From Patescibacteria group bacterium (lineage in GTDB: Bacteria; Patescibacteriota; Gracilibacteria; UBA1369; PNNO01), in NCBI GenBank assembly GCA_024275695.1, contig JAJRYP010000052.1, positions 1-12,824 of the forward strand: DNA of 12,824 bases, in the 5' to 3' direction. The translations under genes and the position numbers were made by a program. Below are positions 12,788-12,824 of the stretch, piece by piece (the first letter of the stretch is position 1; each line of letters begins with the position of its first letter). Below the pieces are notes generated by a model, which was not told the origin of the DNA, did no database searches, and saw only the letters and a program-made list of their open reading frames with translations.

Positions 12788-12824
12788 ATGAAAAACCGAT
12801 TTTTTACATTCGCTGCTTTGATTA
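12788..12824 (+). CDS. Start of an exported protein, cut by the right edge
   Basis: ATG at 12788 opens MKNRFFTFAALI, a basic then hydrophobic start typical of a signal peptide or membrane anchor. Only 12 codons are visible, so the product cannot be named. It diverges from the lipoprotein gene across a 97-bp gap with candidate promoters and dyads. Confidence 0.5.
   Translation, partial: MKNRFFTFAALI

Noticed and set aside
1..12824. CRISPR arrays, insertion sequences or transposases
   Set aside because: No regularly spaced direct repeats, terminal inverted repeats with target duplications, or transposase-like ORFs were seen.

Overview
The window is AT-rich bacterial chromosome with short gaps and standard stop codons: TAA, TAG and TGA all end genes here. 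Most start codons have no Shine-Dalgarno sequence. Several genes instead have a sigma70-type promoter about 20 nt upstream of the ATG. A murein hydrolase activator, a D-Ala-D-Ala dipeptidase, a holin-like small membrane protein beside ribosomal protein L27, and many lineage-restricted unknown proteins fit an uncultivated bacterium such as Patescibacteria/CPR. That placement is an inference from gene content only.

Layout. Bases 1-1104 (-) hold the N-terminal 368 residues of a secreted, acidic, Cys-paired repeat protein that runs off the left edge; it has no stop in the window. A gene-free stretch of about 420 bp follows, then tRNA-Gln(UUG) at 1526-1600 (+). Next is an APC-family amino acid permease (1642-2931, +) cut by an in-frame TAA after residue 245. 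Facing it with abutting stop codons is a minus-strand block of three unknown proteins: 6076-4952 (A), 4884-3718 (B) and 3657-2932 (C). A and B each have a strong promoter. B and C share one reading frame, separated by a single TAG. A and C share a C-terminal domain.

Bases 8818-6183 (-) form an operon: a secreted EnvC/PcsB-like M23 peptidase, then a YjbQ/UPF0047 protein, then endonuclease III (nth). Divergent from it (+) are rpmA (L27), a holin-like two-helix protein and an unknown helical 225-residue protein (8954-10226). These converge, with overlapping stops, on a minus-strand pair: a 56-residue coiled-coil small ORF (11245-11075) and a 282-residue protein (11071-10223). A good intrinsic terminator separates that pair from an upstream lipoprotein/VanX-type dipeptidase operon (12690-11438, -). 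The right edge holds the first 12 codons of a divergent exported protein (12788 onward, +). Two near-identical 12-bp dyads lie between it and the lipoprotein gene.

How the genes may work together: the recognisable functions centre on the cell envelope (M23 activator, VanX peptidase, lipoprotein, holin-like protein, amino acid permease, secreted repeat protein), with routine housekeeping genes (tRNA-Gln, L27, Nth, YjbQ). The most novel material is the A-B-C block, the secreted Cys repeat protein and the small-ORF/282-residue pair.
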